Positions 63,001 to 64,000 of a DNA stretch of 64,000 nt are shown one piece after another. Made by a program: the position numbers and the translations under genes. This DNA is from Cristatella mucedo (Eukaryota; Bryozoa; Phylactolaemata; Cristatellidae), in assembly GCA_009760855.2 (NCBI GenBank), contig WPIO01000013.1, positions 89,001 to 153,000 of the forward strand, read 5' to 3'. Within the stretch, counting starts at the first letter, position 1. The number at the start of each line of letters is the position of its first letter. Under the pieces are notes generated by a model. It saw nothing but the letters and a program-made list of their open reading frames with translations. It did not search any database and had not been told where the DNA came from.

Positions 63001-63560
63001 TTTGCACTCACGCATGCGAGAGCCAATCAAAGCAAACCTAAAAAAAGGGGGGTGCTCGACTGCCCAGTCTGCAAACAAAAAAGAAAGAAATACAAACCCA
63101 CGGACGTACCGGAGTGGCGGCAGCATACACTGTGAAGTAGTAGAATCCCGGCAGCGGCGCCTTGACGTAGTAGTTCACTTGGCCGGGCTTGGTCTCCTGC
63201 ATCGAGTATCGGCTGAGCTTGACTCCATTGTACTCGTCTCGGCAGCTTTCACTGAACAGCAGCTTGTACGTGAACGTCAGCAGGTGTGGAGAATTGATGG
63301 AGAGCTCGAGGCAGCCATTCTGGGCCGACACCACGGCACGGTGGTGGCTGACAAACGACAGCTGGCTTCTGAAGAAGTACGACTTGGCGACAGGCAGATC
63401 CTCGAACTCGGCCTGCGTTATTGGCACCGCCATCAGCTGCCACTTGTTCGCCTCCGGAAAATGAGAGTAGGCAAACTCGCGCGGGTCGGGACAGAAATAG
63501 AAGTCATCGAAGTCGTACACGATGTCTTCGGGCTTGTTGCTATCGTTGGATTGCAGAAAC
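57071..63560 (-). CDS. KY: Kyphoscoliosis peptidase / hillarin-like protein, two transglutaminase-like/KY modules (5'-partial)
   Basis: KY/hillarin proteins combine a transglutaminase-like fold with Ig-like KY domains and serve in muscle and cytoskeleton (family knowledge). Exons in transcript order: 63560-63110, 62893-62770, 62653-62458, 62315-62123, 61996-60785, 60610-60273, 60103-59963, 59695-59634, 59524-59395, 59196-58980, 58809-58411, 58021-57071. All are GT-AG with consistent phases; 1470 residues lie in the window. Residues 1-321 end a first module, starting at VYDFDDFYFCPDPREF. Residues 322-725 are one Gly/Ala/Pro-rich exon. Residues 726-1470 are a second full module with DDLEKARVIFLW, FHAWN (His916), RLIDCHW (Asp931), YELDDYYFLVDPRQLIY, GVKLSRYGLQ and GEYGLEVFVNDP. 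The two modules are clearly duplicates (FDDFYF versus LDDYYF; GVKLSRYSMQ versus GVKLSRYGLQ). At the usual catalytic-Cys site the sequence reads GKATYAK (872-878), with no Cys. The first exon here begins with one base of a split codon, so coding continues beyond 64000. Exons are strikingly GC-rich. Confidence 0.93.
61200..61430 (-). other. Repeated YAN motifs in the KY-protein linker
   Basis: The single 404-residue linker exon carries imperfect repeats: SDPLYANVG and SDPFYANIG, and the series DGRYAAG, DGRFATS and DGKYVTG. The YANV and YANI tetrapeptides match the Y-x-N pattern bound by GRB2-type SH2 domains when phosphorylated; that link is inference. Confidence 0.6.
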
Positions 63561-63738
63561 CTGTTTAGAAAGCATGCAAGAGAGTTTTAAGTGAGAGAGA
63601 AAAATGCCGATCGACAAAAAATGGACGACTGTGGGCAATACGATCAGGCAATACAGCCAGACGACGTCAGGCTCTGTTGCAGGCAGTCGTGATTTGGTGG
63701 AACAAGCTGCTGTAACTGAAGAGACTTGATCAACATTA

Positions 63739-64000
63739 ACCTTTGCTTTGATCCCTCCCAGCCTTCGAGCACCTCAAATTCTCTCAACTCACTTGCTGCA
63801 TGCATTGATGACATCCGATCATGGATGGCAGCAAATTTTCTAAAACTAAACGATGATAAAACTAACTTACTAGTTATGGGCAAACCTAGTGTTATTCAGA
63901 AATTGTAAAGGCTGACTTTCAAAATTGGCTCTGCCAGCATATCTCCAGTTGCATCAGCTCGAAATCAAGGTGTCATATTCCAAAGCGACCTCTCGTTAGA
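63739..64000 (+). mobile_element. L2/CR1-type LINE fragment running off the window
   Basis: A plus-strand RT/C-terminal segment (LCFDPSQPSSTSNSLNSL, NDDKTNLLVMGKPSVIQKL) with a stop at 63906-63908. It lies in the KY-gene intron upstream of exon 63560-63110, antisense to that gene, and continues past 64000. Confidence 0.9.

Overview
The window is nuclear DNA from an animal, most likely an invertebrate. Genes are split by GT-AG introns, the proteins are animal families (LST2/ZFYVE28, SMYD5, kyphoscoliosis peptidase/hillarin), and the space between exons is full of L2/CR1-type LINE copies, a Ty3/Gypsy relic, a Tc1 relic and long microsatellites. I cannot name the species from sequence alone.

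Layout. 1-3.8 kb: intergenic, nothing coding recognised. 3806-35953 (minus): SMYD5, nine coding exons giving 411 codons with every splice phase consistent. Its intron 6 alone is 16.6 kb and holds most of the transposable elements (152-bp satellite, Tc1 relic, near-complete LINE, Gypsy relic, an unclassified repeat family). 35954-36243: about 290 bp between two divergent start codons, a compact candidate bidirectional promoter with a 71-bp-spaced duplication. 36244-53879 (plus): LST2/ZFYVE28, ten coding exons giving 801 codons, ending in a FYVE zinc finger. Its introns carry most of the long microsatellites, including 45 CTG units just before the last exon. 53.9-57.07 kb: LST2 3' flank and a gap between convergent genes. 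57071-63560 (minus): the 3' twelve exons of a KY/hillarin-type gene whose 5' end lies beyond the window. It encodes the end of one transglutaminase-like/KY module, a 404-residue low-complexity linker in one exon, and a second complete module. 63.74-64.0 kb: a LINE fragment in an intron of that gene.

How the genes relate. SMYD5 and LST2 are head to head and may share a promoter. LST2 is a family of endosomal negative regulators of EGF-receptor signalling; SMYD5 is a SET/MYND lysine methyltransferase; KY/hillarin proteins are muscle and cytoskeleton-associated. Nothing in the sequence indicates a shared pathway.

I found no wholly new protein system. The most unusual features are: the duplicated SMYD5 start region that creates an upstream ORF; a hairpin enclosing the LST2 stop codon, followed by an open frame; the CTG tract before the last LST2 exon; two perfect inverted repeats in LST2 introns; a 66-bp duplication of the Gypsy reverse-transcriptase active-site segment; the 152-bp satellite; an unclassified repeat family; and the two-module KY protein. 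Exon boundaries come from reading splice sites and comparing remembered family features, not from alignment software.
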